A stretch of 64,000 nucleotides of DNA from CAYOID01 sp964573115 (GCA_964573115.1 CAZNIP010000004.1:1-64000); one strand, 5' to 3'. Numbered from the stretch's first letter, positions 31,885 through 40,767 are shown. The notes: generated by a model from the sequence alone, not told the origin. Translations and numbers: made by a program.

Positions 31885-32793
31885 ATGAGAGTTCGTCAGC
31901 CCGGCCCTGTCTGCGACGGCCTGTGGTGTCTCGGACGGGCAGAGTCATCCGTCTACCTTCTCCAGGGGGCTCAGGGGTCGATGCTCATCAGCGGGGGGAT
32001 GAGCGGGATCGTTCCCGACGTCCTCCAGCAGCTTCAGGACTTCGGCCTGGATGAAAGCCGCATCACTTCCTGCCTCATCCTGCACGCCCACTTCGATCAC
32101 GTGGGCATCATCCCCTTTTTCAAGCGCCGGCTGCCCCACATGGAGGTCTACGCTTCGGACAGGGCCTGGCAGCTGTTGAGCAAGACCAAGGTCATCGAAA
32201 CCATCAACGCCTTCAGCCAGATGACAGACGAGCAGCTGGGCATGAGTCGTCAGGCCCACGGGCTGGATCTGGACTGGCGTGACGATGTTACCGGAACCGT
32301 TGTCCGGGAGGGCGATGTCCTCGACCTCGGGAACCTGGAGGTTCAGATCCTTGAAACTCCGGGGCATTCTTCATGCTCCATTTCAGCCTACGTCCCCAGG
32401 CACAAGGCCCTCTTCCCCTCTGACGGCGGAGGCATCCCCTACCAGGAGGAGATCATCCCCTCAGGCAATTCCAACTACACTCAGTTTCAGCAGAGCCTGG
32501 CCAAGCTGGCCCCCCTGGAGGTGCGGTTCCTCTGCGCCGACCACTGCGGCTTCGTGACTGGCGACGAGGCCGGACATTTCATCCAGGATGCCCAGGTCGC
32601 AGCTGCCGAGTTCAGAAAGCTCATGGAAAGAGTCTACGCCCGGCTCGGGGACGTGGATCAGGCCGTGGAGCACCTGGTCCAGAACACCTTTGAGCAGCGA
32701 CCGGATTACTTTTTGCCCCGGGACATTTTGACCGGGGTCTACAGGCAGATGGTCCGGCACATTGCGGCCGAAATGGAGGCCTCGCAGAGCTGA
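31885..32793 (+). CDS. Metallo-beta-lactamase-fold hydrolase
   Basis: 302 aa from the ATG after AGGAGCAGG. Metal-binding LHAHFDHVG (HxHxDH), then ETPGHSSCS and a later DHCGF give the dinuclear metal site. Substrate unknown; ligands fit a glyoxalase-II-like hydrolase. The C-terminal helical part (about 230-302) is family-specific. It is followed by a second MBL-fold gene 87 bp later. Confidence 0.85.
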   Translation: MRVRQPGPVCDGLWCLGRAESSVYLLQGAQGSMLISGGMSGIVPDVLQQLQDFGLDESRITSCLILHAHFDHVGIIPFFKRRLPHMEVYASDRAWQLLSKTKVIETINAFSQMTDEQLGMSRQAHGLDLDWRDDVTGTVVREGDVLDLGNLEVQILETPGHSSCSISAYVPRHKALFPSDGGGIPYQEEIIPSGNSNYTQFQQSLAKLAPLEVRFLCADHCGFVTGDEAGHFIQDAQVAAAEFRKLMERVYARLGDVDQAVEHLVQNTFEQRPDYFLPRDILTGVYRQMVRHIAAEMEASQS

Positions 32794-32880
32794 GACCCTC
32801 TGGATTCCCGACAGGCGGTCGTCATCAACAGGCCAGGCTCGCAAGACGCCAGGCACGGAACCGACACGAGGAGGAGCGAG

Positions 32881-33735
32881 ATGAGCCAGACCACGATCAC
32901 CGTTCTCTGCGAAAACACGGCAGCAGGGCCTATGGGGCTCATTGGCGAGCACGGTTTTTCAGCCCTGATTCAGGGCGACAACGGGCCGATCCTCTTCGAT
33001 ACCGGCCAGTCCATCTCCCTTGGCCACAATGCCCCTCTTCTGGGGGTCGATCTCAAGGACATCCAGACCGTGATTCTCAGCCACGGCCACTACGACCACA
33101 CTGGTGGGCTGCCGGCCGTGCTCCATCCCCCAAGAGGGGTCGAGGTCATTGCCCATCCAGACATCTTCACGGCCAAGTACGCCGAGTTCGAAGGGCCACA
33201 AGGCATGGTGCGCCCGTTTATCGGGATCAGGACCAGGCGGGAGTTTCTGGAGGGCTCGCTCGGGGCCAGGTTCACCTTTGTCCGGGAGATGACCGAGATC
33301 AGGCCGGGGATCTTCTTTTCCGGGGAAGTCCCGAAAAAGACGGATTTCGAGCACCCGGACCCCAGGCTCAAGGTCGATCAGGGAGGCCAGCTGGTTGAGG
33401 ATCCCCTTTTGGACGACATCAGCCTGCTCATCGAGACGGATTCAGGGCCGGTGATCCTCCTGGGCTGCGCCCATTCCGGGGTGGTCAACGTCATGAACCA
33501 TTTTGCCGAACACACGGGACACACCACATTTCACGCCGTCATCGGAGGCACCCACCTGGGGTTCATGGGCGGCCCGGGCCCCCAGCTGGAAAGAGCCATG
33601 GACGCCTTTGACGATTACAAGGTGCAGCTCATCGGGGTGGCTCACTGCACAGGGCAGGAAGCCGCCGCCATCTGCCACCACCGTTTTCAGGACAGGTTCG
33701 CCTTTGCCAGTGTGGGCTGGAGGACGACGTTCTGA
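32881..33735 (+). CDS. MBL-fold protein, ribofuranosylaminobenzene phosphate synthase-like
   Basis: 284 aa. N-terminal TTITVLCENTAAGP, GEHGFSALIQ, LFDTGQS, and metal motif LSHGHYDHTGG, with LGCAHSGVVN and GGTHLGF, match the COG1237 group, named after an archaeal pterin-pathway activity but widespread with unproven roles. GAGGAG lies before the ATG. It ends at a 21-bp terminator stem shared with the convergent LarA-like gene. Confidence 0.85.
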   Translation: MSQTTITVLCENTAAGPMGLIGEHGFSALIQGDNGPILFDTGQSISLGHNAPLLGVDLKDIQTVILSHGHYDHTGGLPAVLHPPRGVEVIAHPDIFTAKYAEFEGPQGMVRPFIGIRTRREFLEGSLGARFTFVREMTEIRPGIFFSGEVPKKTDFEHPDPRLKVDQGGQLVEDPLLDDISLLIETDSGPVILLGCAHSGVVNVMNHFAEHTGHTTFHAVIGGTHLGFMGGPGPQLERAMDAFDDYKVQLIGVAHCTGQEAAAICHHRFQDRFAFASVGWRTTF

Positions 33736-33746
33736 TCAGGGCTCCA

Positions 33747-33791
33747 GGAAGATGATTCAGCCTGGCCAGAGGCCAGGCTGAATCATCTTCC
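33747..33791. terminator. 21-bp perfect bidirectional terminator with AGA loop
   Basis: The arms begin GGAAGATGATTCAGCCTG and are exact complements around GCC-AGA-GGC. It holds the stop codon of the minus-strand gene and follows the plus-strand stop by 11 bp. Same loop and TCAGC/GCTGA arms as the other hairpins of the window. Confidence 0.85.
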
Positions 33792-35042
33792 AACCTTCCC
33801 CACGACGTAGGGTCCGTCCGGGGAGACGATGACCCTGGGGTGATCCGGAAGCAGCCTGTCCACAACGGACTGGACGTCATCGATCTTGATCATCCCGGTT
33901 TTGGCCAGATCGTCCCGGGAGAGCCCGGGTGAATAGATGCAGACCTCCCCGGCGTGGTCCAGGGCCTGGTAGATGTTCTGGGCGCACCACTGGTCGATGA
34001 CAAAGTTGTCCGGCTCGCAGTAGTGGTCGAAAAACTCCTGGGGCGAGCAGACCGACTGCATGATGCCGCAGAACTCGGAGCTGCCCAGGCCCTCGCTGCA
34101 TTCGGCAGCGATGACGATCGTCCCGCCTTTTCTGAGCATGTCTTTGGCGCAGGTCAACCCTTTGGAGACCTGGTACAGGGTTGCGTCAAGGGGGGCCCCG
34201 CCGCCGGAGGTGATGACCAGATCGGCCTCCTCCTCGACCTCGACCACGGAATGCTCCCTGACCATCTGGCATCCCCTGAGATGGGCCTGGTCGTAATGCC
34301 CCCCGAACACCCCGCAGAGCTCCCGGTCCGAGTTGATGACCACGTTGAGGATGAAATCCGCGCCAACGGTCCTGGTGACCCGAAGGCCGTAGTCGTGAAA
34401 GATGTTCCCGTCCAGAACGCAATTGGCCACCCCGGGATGGTCGATGACCTGAAAGGAGTGCATGAACTTCATGGTTTCATAGCTGGAGATCCCCGGCAGA
34501 ATGGCCTTCCGGCCGCCTGAGTACCCGGCGTAGAAATGGGGCTCGATGAGCCCGGTCAGGATCTTCAGGTCGGCCTCGAGGTAGTGGACGTTGATCTCGA
34601 TCGGGGCGCCCTCGATGCGGTCGATTTCCCGGACCTCCTCCGGTTTTCGGCAGTAATGGTTGATGATCCGGTAGTTACCCTTGATCTCCGGTCCCACCAG
34701 AGACTCCAGCTCCTGGCCTACATTGGGTCGATGCATGCCGGTGGCGATGAGGATGGTCATGCTGTCCCGTTCGATCCCCGCGGCTTCCAGGGTCTGGAGC
34801 ATGGGAGGCAGAATGAGCCTGTTCGGGACCGGTCTGGTGATGTCCGAGATGACGATGCAGGCCGAATGCTTGCCCCTGGCCAGCTCTGCCAGGGGTGGGC
34901 TGGCCACGGGCTGCTCCAGGGAGTGAGAAACCGCGGCTTCCGGGTCAGAGAGTGGAGACACCGGCTTCATTTCCAGCAGGGTGGCCTGATCAGGCACCGT
35001 GACCGGGATCGAGTCCTGTCCGCACAACAGATTGGCCTGCAT
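33783..35042 (-). CDS. LarA-like (nickel-pincer lactate racemase family) protein
   Basis: 419 aa from the ATG after GGAGGTTTC. Motifs ISDITRPVPN, LIATGMHRPN, HFYAGYSGGRKAILPGIS and SGGGAPLDATLYQ match the LarA family, which uses a pyridinium-3,5-bisthiocarboxylate mononucleotide nickel cofactor to racemise or epimerise 2-hydroxy acids. Its substrate could be lactate, a common electron donor of sulfate reducers, but LarA homologues differ. The stop lies in the terminator hairpin. It is 14 bp downstream of the flavoprotein gene. Confidence 0.85.
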   Translation of the reverse strand: MQANLLCGQDSIPVTVPDQATLLEMKPVSPLSDPEAAVSHSLEQPVASPPLAELARGKHSACIVISDITRPVPNRLILPPMLQTLEAAGIERDSMTILIATGMHRPNVGQELESLVGPEIKGNYRIINHYCRKPEEVREIDRIEGAPIEINVHYLEADLKILTGLIEPHFYAGYSGGRKAILPGISSYETMKFMHSFQVIDHPGVANCVLDGNIFHDYGLRVTRTVGADFILNVVINSDRELCGVFGGHYDQAHLRGCQMVREHSVVEVEEEADLVITSGGGAPLDATLYQVSKGLTCAKDMLRKGGTIVIAAECSEGLGSSEFCGIMQSVCSPQEFFDHYCEPDNFVIDQWCAQNIYQALDHAGEVCIYSPGLSRDDLAKTGMIKIDDVQSVVDRLLPDHPRVIVSPDGPYVVGKVGR

Positions 35043-35056
35043 GAAACCTCCAGGGT

Positions 35057-36397
35057 TCAGAGTTGTTTGAGCAGCTGGTTGGCTGCCGTCAGCAGGGGAT
35101 CCCAGACCGGCCCGAAAGGCGGGGCGTAGGCCAGGTCGCACTGGGCGAAATCGGCCACGGTCATCTGGGTGTGCAGAGCCACTGCGGCAGCGTTGATTCG
35201 GTGGGCCACCCCCTCGTTGCCCACCATCTGGGCCCCGAGAAGCCGCCCGGAGTCGGCATCCCCAATCATGTGCACCTTGATGCTCGAAGCCCCAGGGTGC
35301 CCGTGGGCCTTGTTCCGGGTCTCGATGGTGGCCGTTCGGGGGGAAAAGCCGGCCTTTTCGGCGTCCAGGGCGCTCAGACCGGTTGAGGCCACTTCAAGGC
35401 CAAAGACCTTGAAGACCGCTGTCCCGGCCACGCCCTGGATGCTGACCTCGCGCCCGGACAGGTGATCGGCCACGGCCCAGCCGGCCCTGTTGGCCCGCAG
35501 GGCCAGGGGAACCCACGTCCTCTCCCCGGTGACCACGTGAAAAGCGTCTGCGCAGTCTCCGGCCGAAAAGATGTCAGGATCCGAGGTCAGCATGGACCGG
35601 TCAACGGCAATGGCCTCATCAGCCCCAAGCTCCAGTCCGGCCTGGACAGCCAGCTCGTTGTTGGGTTGAACCCCAACAGCCACGATGACCGCATCGCTGT
35701 CCAGGACCATATCCTGACAGACCACCTGGAGACGCTGGCCCTTTCCCTGAATGGATTCGATGGCCTGCCCGGGATGGATCTCAACACCCTGAGTCTTCAG
35801 CTCGGCCCAGACCATGTCCGAGAGTTCTTCGTCCATCCAGGGCAGGAGGACCGGTCTGGGTTTGACCATCGCGACCCCGATGCCTCTGGCCCGCAGAGCT
35901 TCGGCCATCTCCATGGCGATGTAGCCCATGCCGATGAGGGTCACCTGACGGACCTCGTTCGCGGCCAGATAGCTCTTGATCTGCCGGCCGTGCTCGAGGC
36001 TCTTGAGCACCAGCACGCCGTCGCGGTCAAAGCCCGGGAGGTCGGGAACCCTCGGTGACGCCCCGGTGGCGATGAGCAGCCTGTCATAATCGGCCTGAAA
36101 TGGAGCCTTGTCGGTGGTCAGCCCGGAGACCCTCTTGTTCTCCCGATCGATGGCGGTCACCCGATGACCCAGCCGGAGATCAATTCCAGCCTTGTCCCTG
36201 AAGACATGAGCCGGCCTGACCACCAGATCTTCGATGGGCCGATCGGGCTCGGCAATGTTGTAGGGCATGCCGCAGGCGCTGTAGGACACGTCCTGGGTCT
36301 GTTCAAAAACGGTCACCTCAAGGTCGGTGACCTTTCTCCTGGCCCTGCTTGCAGCGCTCATGCCGGCAGCATCACCGCCTATGACCACAAAACGCAT
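35057..36397 (-). CDS. CoA-disulfide reductase/NADH oxidase-like flavoprotein
   Basis: 446 aa from the ATG after AAGGAGTGTGCC. FAD-binding VVIGGDAAGMSAASRAR, redox Cys in YSACGMPYNIAE (near residue 42), NAD-binding IGMGYIAMEMAEALRARG, and a C-terminal dimerisation domain ending APPFGPVWDPLLTAANQLLK. It lacks the rhodanese domain present in the window's first gene. Known activities: NAD(P)H-dependent reduction of CoA-disulfide, CoA-persulfide or oxygen. It is divergent from EBP3 and leads the LarA-like operon. Confidence 0.88.
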   Translation of the reverse strand: MRFVVIGGDAAGMSAASRARRKVTDLEVTVFEQTQDVSYSACGMPYNIAEPDRPIEDLVVRPAHVFRDKAGIDLRLGHRVTAIDRENKRVSGLTTDKAPFQADYDRLLIATGASPRVPDLPGFDRDGVLVLKSLEHGRQIKSYLAANEVRQVTLIGMGYIAMEMAEALRARGIGVAMVKPRPVLLPWMDEELSDMVWAELKTQGVEIHPGQAIESIQGKGQRLQVVCQDMVLDSDAVIVAVGVQPNNELAVQAGLELGADEAIAVDRSMLTSDPDIFSAGDCADAFHVVTGERTWVPLALRANRAGWAVADHLSGREVSIQGVAGTAVFKVFGLEVASTGLSALDAEKAGFSPRTATIETRNKAHGHPGASSIKVHMIGDADSGRLLGAQMVGNEGVAHRINAAAVALHTQMTVADFAQCDLAYAPPFGPVWDPLLTAANQLLKQL

Positions 36398-36525
36398 GGC
36401 ACACTCCTTGGAAATCTCCATGAGAACTGATATGTCGACATCACATCCTCGGACAGCGTGATTGAAATTATCCTTTTTGACCACCACTGACAACCTGGGC
36501 CGATCCGGCCAGACAGCGCAACCTT

Positions 36526-37863
36526 ATGGAAAAACAGCCTCTTGCTGAAGATGCGACCTCCATTATTCTGGAGTCCATTTCCGATGGTGTCTTCACGGTT
36601 GATGAGTCCTGGAAGATCACCTCCTTCAACCGGGCGGCCGAGAGCATCACGTCCATTCCAAGGCAGGAAGCCCTGGGCAAATACTGCTGGGAGGTCTTCA
36701 GATCGAGCATGTGCGAGACAGGCTGCCCTTTGCAACAGACCATGGACACCGGCTCGCCCTCCATCAACGTGCCGGGCTACATCGTCACTGGAGAGGGGGA
36801 TCAGAAGCCGGTAAGGGTCTCCACGGCCCTGCTCAGGGACAGTGAGGGCACTCTCCTTGGAGGCGTTGAAACCTTCAGGGACGTGAGCGAAGTCGAGCAT
36901 CTGCGTCGGCAGCTCCAGGACCGTTTCCAGGTCGGCGACATGGTCAGCCGCAGCAGGGCCATGGCCAGGATCTTCAAGGTGCTGCCGAGGATCGCCGAAA
37001 GCAGGAGCACCGTGCTCATTGAGGGCGAGACAGGAACCGGTAAGGAGCTTCTGGCCAGGGCGGTCCATCATCTGAGCCCCCGCAGGGACAAGCCCTTTGT
37101 GCCGGTGCACTGTGCCGCCCTTCCGGACACCCTCCTGGAGTCGGAGCTGTTCGGCTACAAGGCCGGGGCCTTTACCGATGCCTCCAGGGACAAGAAGGGG
37201 CAATTCGCCCTGGCAGACGGGGGAACCGTCTTTCTGGACGAAATCGGCGAGACCAGCCAGGCTTTCCAGGTCAAGCTCCTCAGGGTCCTCCAGGAACGGG
37301 AGTTCACGCCTCTCGGGGCGTCGTCGGCCGTCAGGGTCGATGTCCGGGTCATTGCCGCCACCAATCGTGACCTCGCGGACATGGTCGCCCGGCAAGAGTT
37401 CCGCCAGGACCTCTTCTACCGCATCAACGTGGTCCGACTCGAGCTGCCGCCGCTTCGGGAACGCAAGGAGGACATCCCCCTGCTCGTGGAGCATTTCGTG
37501 AACAAGCTCAACGCGGTCTACGGAAAAACCGTTCGCGGTCTGTCCCAGGACGCCCTGAGTCTGCTCATGGGCCACGATTTTCCCGGCAACATCAGGGAGC
37601 TGGAAAACATCCTGGAGCACGCTTTCGTCCTCTGCAACACGGATCTGATCCAGGAGGTGCACCTCCCCGAGAACCTGAAAAACAGTGTCCCGCCTCCTGC
37701 AGCCGGCCATGAACTCAAGAGGACGGTTGACACCCTGGAAACGCAGACCATCAAAGAGGCTCTTGAGCGCAACCTGGGCAACGTGACCCAGACAGCCCGC
37801 CAGCTTGGGATGCACAAGTCCACCCTGTACCGGAAAATGAAGCGCTACGGGCTTTCCCGGTGA
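36526..37863 (+). CDS. Sigma-54-type activator (PAS-AAA+-Fis HTH) with altered GAFTGA loop, EBP3
   Basis: 445 aa. PAS domain (about 10-125) with Cys at 54, 63 and 67 (GKYCWEVF, MCETGCPL); AAA+ domain with GETGTGKE; the sigma-54 contact loop reads GAFTDA instead of GAFTGA; Fis HTH (NVTQTARQLGMHKSTLY). The substitution could weaken sigma-54 contact, though I recall GAFTDA in other delta-proteobacterial members. It is divergent from the flavoprotein/LarA-like operon and upstream of the ORP-like genes; either could be its target. Confidence 0.9.
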   Translation: MEKQPLAEDATSIILESISDGVFTVDESWKITSFNRAAESITSIPRQEALGKYCWEVFRSSMCETGCPLQQTMDTGSPSINVPGYIVTGEGDQKPVRVSTALLRDSEGTLLGGVETFRDVSEVEHLRRQLQDRFQVGDMVSRSRAMARIFKVLPRIAESRSTVLIEGETGTGKELLARAVHHLSPRRDKPFVPVHCAALPDTLLESELFGYKAGAFTDASRDKKGQFALADGGTVFLDEIGETSQAFQVKLLRVLQEREFTPLGASSAVRVDVRVIAATNRDLADMVARQEFRQDLFYRINVVRLELPPLRERKEDIPLLVEHFVNKLNAVYGKTVRGLSQDALSLLMGHDFPGNIRELENILEHAFVLCNTDLIQEVHLPENLKNSVPPPAAGHELKRTVDTLETQTIKEALERNLGNVTQTARQLGMHKSTLYRKMKRYGLSR

Positions 37864-37891
37864 ATGGCCTGTCCCCTGGACAGGCCATTCA
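37861..37891 (+). terminator. Terminator hairpin after EBP3
   Basis: TGAATGGCCTGTCC, loop CCT, GGACAGGCCATTCA: 14 pairs starting at the stop codon, followed downstream by CCATCCTGTTTTC. Confidence 0.8.
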
Positions 37892-38128
37892 CCATCCTGT
37901 TTTCATCGTCAAGCAGCCGTGACATCCTTGGACCTCGCAGAACCTTTCATGCTCGTCCGGAACGTTCAACTCAGGATTGAATTCGTCGCGTTTTTGCAAC
38001 TCATTGACGCGATTCTTCGCGAATCTGCACCACTTTTCTCCTCCACTCCACACCCTTTGACCGCTTCTTCTCCTTTAAAAATCATAGAATGATTGAATAT
38101 TATTTTTTTTGCACACTTTATGCAAAAC

Positions 38129-38518
38129 ATGGCCATGAGTCGTGTCGTGCTGTCAGTCTGGGATCATCGTGTATCCCCGGTCTTTGAAACCTGCTCGCAG
38201 CTCCTGATGGCGGAGACGGGCCGCTGGCCGGCCGACGTTCAGGTCGTGGCCGCCTTTCTCCCTGGCGAGCCGGAGCTGAACCGGGTTTTCAAGACCCTTG
38301 AATCTGGGGCGCAGACCCTGATCTGCGGAGCCATCTCCAGACTGTATCTGAACATGATCACGGCTTCATCCATTCAGGTTGTCCCCTTTGTCACCGGTGA
38401 GGTCACGGAGATCATCCGGGCTCACTCCCGGAACCGTCTCAGTGCGGAACGTTTCGGGATGCCGGGGTGCCGGAGGCAGCGTCGGCGGCAGCGAGGCAGA
38501 GGACACGGATCATGGTGA
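38129..38518 (+). CDS. NifX/NafY-like (dinitrogenase Fe-Mo cofactor-binding) family protein
   Basis: 129 aa. VVLSVWDHRVSPVFETCSQLLM matches the strand-loop start of the NifX/VnfX family, and LESGAQTLICGAISRLYLNMI the central GAxxxICGxIS segment. The C-terminus is Arg-rich (RRQRRRQRGRG) after GMPGCRR. In anaerobes, stand-alone members belong to ORP (orange protein) type clusters with Mrp ATPases; here DUF5320 and radical SAM genes follow, but no ATPase is present. I found no clear ribosome site; three ATGs lie within 15 bp. Upstream, 37892-38128 has only an AT-rich tract. Confidence 0.72.
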   Translation: MAMSRVVLSVWDHRVSPVFETCSQLLMAETGRWPADVQVVAAFLPGEPELNRVFKTLESGAQTLICGAISRLYLNMITASSIQVVPFVTGEVTEIIRAHSRNRLSAERFGMPGCRRQRRRQRGRGHGSW

Positions 38519-38555
38519 TCAACGTGAAGATAAGACCACACAGGAGGATCAAATC

Positions 38556-38774
38556 ATGCCACGAGGAGACGGAACAGGACCGGCAGGTCAGGGGCCGGCA
38601 ACAGGACGGGGACTGGGGCCCTGCCGAAGCGGGCAGCAGGCGATGAATCGCACCCCTGAGGGGAATCAGGGTCAGTCTTTCTGGTCCAGATTGTCCAGAG
38701 GGTTTCGGCGAAACCGCCCGGGTCAAGGGTCCGGCATGGGCCGGGGCCGCGGCGGTGGCCGTTCCGGGTGGTGA
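38556..38774 (+). CDS. Small Gly/Arg-rich DUF5320-type protein
   Basis: 72 aa. The N-terminus MPRGDGTGPAGQGPATGRG is the DUF5320 signature, followed by a single Cys (GPCRSG) and a low-complexity tail GMGRGRGGGRSGW. The ATG follows AGGAGGATC. Such proteins travel with NifX-like and radical SAM or Mrp genes; function unknown. It is a shorter paralogue of the next gene. Confidence 0.75.
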   Translation: MPRGDGTGPAGQGPATGRGLGPCRSGQQAMNRTPEGNQGQSFWSRLSRGFRRNRPGQGSGMGRGRGGGRSGW

Positions 38775-38830
38775 TGGCCTTTGTCAATGTCAGTCAGGAA
38801 AGCCAAGAAAAGCAATGGAGGACATCGAAC

Positions 38831-39181
38831 ATGCCATGGGGAGACAGAACTGGACCAATGGGTTGGGGACCAATGACCGGTCGAGGTTTTGGATACTGCA
38901 GCGGCAGTGAACAGCCTGGTTTTGCCGCCGGCCCGGGACTGGGCCGCGGCTGGGGCGGCGGTCGCGGCCGCGGCAGAGGCTTTGGCCCGGGCAGAGGCTT
39001 CGGGCGCAGAGGGTGGTATGGGGCCTGGCCCCCGGCAGCTCCCTACCCGTCATCAGTTCCTGCTGCAACCATGTCCGTTGAGCAGGAAAAGGACATGCTC
39101 AAGAGGGAGGCCCAAAACCTCAGAGAGACCATGAACAGGCTTGAACAGAGAATTCAGGAGCTTGAAGATCAGTCGTCCTGA
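38831..39181 (+). CDS. DUF5320-type protein with coiled-coil tail
   Basis: 116 aa. The N-terminus MPWGDRTGPMGWGPMTGRG matches DUF5320, then FGYCSGSEQPG, a Gly/Arg-rich centre, and a C-terminal coiled coil (about 83-114, EQEKDMLKREAQNLRETMNRL). It probably assembles through that coil. It follows its shorter paralogue by 56 bp. Confidence 0.8.
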   Translation: MPWGDRTGPMGWGPMTGRGFGYCSGSEQPGFAAGPGLGRGWGGGRGRGRGFGPGRGFGRRGWYGAWPPAAPYPSSVPAATMSVEQEKDMLKREAQNLRETMNRLEQRIQELEDQSS

Positions 39182-39240
39182 GCCAGTCCAGCCGCCGGCA
39201 ACCGGAGAGTCTCCGGGATGCCGGCGGCTCTGGTTGTCCT

Positions 39241-40179
39241 ATGAGTCACTACGCCACACTGTTTGGACCGGTCCCTTCCCGACGTTTCGGGAGATCTCTG
39301 GGAATCGACCTGACACCGCTCAAGACCTGCTCCCTGGACTGCGTCTTCTGCCAGCTCGGCCGGACCACAGTCCACACCGTGGATCGGAGGCCCTATGTTG
39401 ACCTCGGACTGGTCATTCAGGAGCTCAGGGACTGGTTTGACCGGGACGGTCAAGCCGATGTCCTGACCCTGTCCGGCTCCGGGGAACCGACCCTGCACAG
39501 CGGCTTTGGGGATGTCCTCGAGGCCATCGCCGAGACGAGTGGGCTCCCAAGCCTCCTTCTGACCAACGGGACCCTGCTGAACCGCAAAGAGGTCCGTCAG
39601 TCCGCGAGCAAAGCGAACATGGTCAAATCCTCCCTCTGCGCCTGGGACGAGGCCTCCTTCCAGGCCATCAACCGTCCCCATCCCCGGATTCATTTTCAGG
39701 ACTTTGTTCAGGGGCAGGTCGACTTCAGAAAGGTCTACTCCGGTCAGCTCTTTCTGGAGGTTTTTCTGCTGCAGTCCATGAACGACGCTCCAGAGCAGAT
39801 ACAGGCCATTGCTGAGATCGCAGGAGCCATCGAGCCGGACAGGATCCAGCTGAACACCGTGGACCGCCCGCCTGCAGAGACCTACGCCCGCCCGGTGCCT
39901 CTGGAACAGCTGAGAGTGGCCAGGGAGACCTTTGGCCCCAGGGCCGAGATCATCGCCCGGCAGCCGGTTTCACCCGGCGCCAGGGCTTCCCTGACCAGGG
40001 AGGCCATCGTGAACATGCTCCGCAGACGCCCGGCGACCATGGAGCAGCTCTGCAATCTGACAGGCAGGCATCGCAACGAAATCGCCAAGATCATGGCCCA
40101 GCTCCATGAGGAAGGAACGGTGACCTGGCGGACCACCCACGGGGAGCAGTTCTACCTGGTTCCTGAATTCAAGGCATGA
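39241..40179 (+). CDS. Radical SAM protein with C-terminal winged helix
   Basis: 312 aa. Starts LFGPVPSRRFGRSLGIDLTP, and the cluster motif is CSLDCVFCQ (C30, C34, C37; Cx3Cx2C). The SAM-binding GSGEPTLH follows. This is a COG0731-like radical SAM group. The C-terminal 60 residues form a winged helix (RRRPATMEQLCNLTGRHRNEIAKIMAQLHEEGTV). It stands after two DUF5320 genes, an arrangement seen in ORP-type clusters. Reaction unknown. Confidence 0.88.
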   Translation: MSHYATLFGPVPSRRFGRSLGIDLTPLKTCSLDCVFCQLGRTTVHTVDRRPYVDLGLVIQELRDWFDRDGQADVLTLSGSGEPTLHSGFGDVLEAIAETSGLPSLLLTNGTLLNRKEVRQSASKANMVKSSLCAWDEASFQAINRPHPRIHFQDFVQGQVDFRKVYSGQLFLEVFLLQSMNDAPEQIQAIAEIAGAIEPDRIQLNTVDRPPAETYARPVPLEQLRVARETFGPRAEIIARQPVSPGARASLTREAIVNMLRRRPATMEQLCNLTGRHRNEIAKIMAQLHEEGTVTWRTTHGEQFYLVPEFKA

Positions 40180-40287
40180 TCCAGTTTTTGAGGGGGCCTC
40201 ACTCCCCGCGGAAAGGTGTTGCCCTGCGGGCATTCGTGTTGCCTCCTCCCTGCAAATCAAGTAAGATCCCCCATCGCCTGTGATGAC

Positions 40288-40318
40288 GTTCCATACGAGC
40301 CCGGCCGGAGGCCGGACT
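40288..40318 (+). repeat. GTTCCATACGAG plus hairpin
   Basis: The 12-mer leads into CCGGCC, loop GGA, GGCCGG, then ACTGAAG. Same layout as at 31817. It lies 17 bp before the Rrf2 start. Confidence 0.55.
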
Positions 40319-40335
40319 GAAGAGGTTGTCTGTTC

Positions 40336-40767
40336 ATGAAGCTCTCGACACGCAGCAGGTACGGCATTCGATTGCTGGCCGACATCGCCCGACAAGGGAA
40401 CAGCGCAGTGGTCACCCTCCAGGAGGTGGCCGACCGGCAGAACATCTCTTTCAAGTATCTGGAGAAGATCACCAGAATCTTAAAAGAAGCCGGATACCTG
40501 TCCGGTAAAAAGGGACCAAACGGCGGGCATCGCCTGAACCGCTTTCCCCAGGACATCCTCATCGGTGACCTGGTGATCGTCCTCGAGGGCAACCTTGAGC
40601 TCGTGGACTGCACCAAAGGCGATCAACCCTGTCCGCGGCTCCCTAGCTGCCGCACCCATCAGGTCTGGGACGATCTGAAAAACATCATCCACCAGAAGCT
40701 CAACGCCATCAGTCTGGCCGACCTCATCCGCGATGAGGAGGAGTGCACTCTGATGTTCAGGAATTGA
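40336..40767 (+). CDS. Rrf2-family transcriptional regulator
   Basis: 143 aa. MKLSTRSRYGIRLLADIARQ is the Rrf2 start; winged helix through GPNGGHRLNR. The cluster-binding Cys are in VDCTKGDQPCPRLPSCRTH (spacings 6 and 5), close to the IscR arrangement, so an Fe-S cluster is likely. It may regulate Fe-S or sulfur genes nearby. It is a single gene, followed by a 277-bp gap with no gene; a TTGACA/TATGGA pair near 40881-40910 could be a promoter for MetV. Confidence 0.88.
   Translation: MKLSTRSRYGIRLLADIARQGNSAVVTLQEVADRQNISFKYLEKITRILKEAGYLSGKKGPNGGHRLNRFPQDILIGDLVIVLEGNLELVDCTKGDQPCPRLPSCRTHQVWDDLKNIIHQKLNAISLADLIRDEEECTLMFRN

Noticed and set aside
38080..38125. Sigma-54 promoter before the NifX-like gene (TTTTTTGCAC)
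   Set aside because: No GG lies 10 bases upstream of the GC; the tract is only AT-rich.
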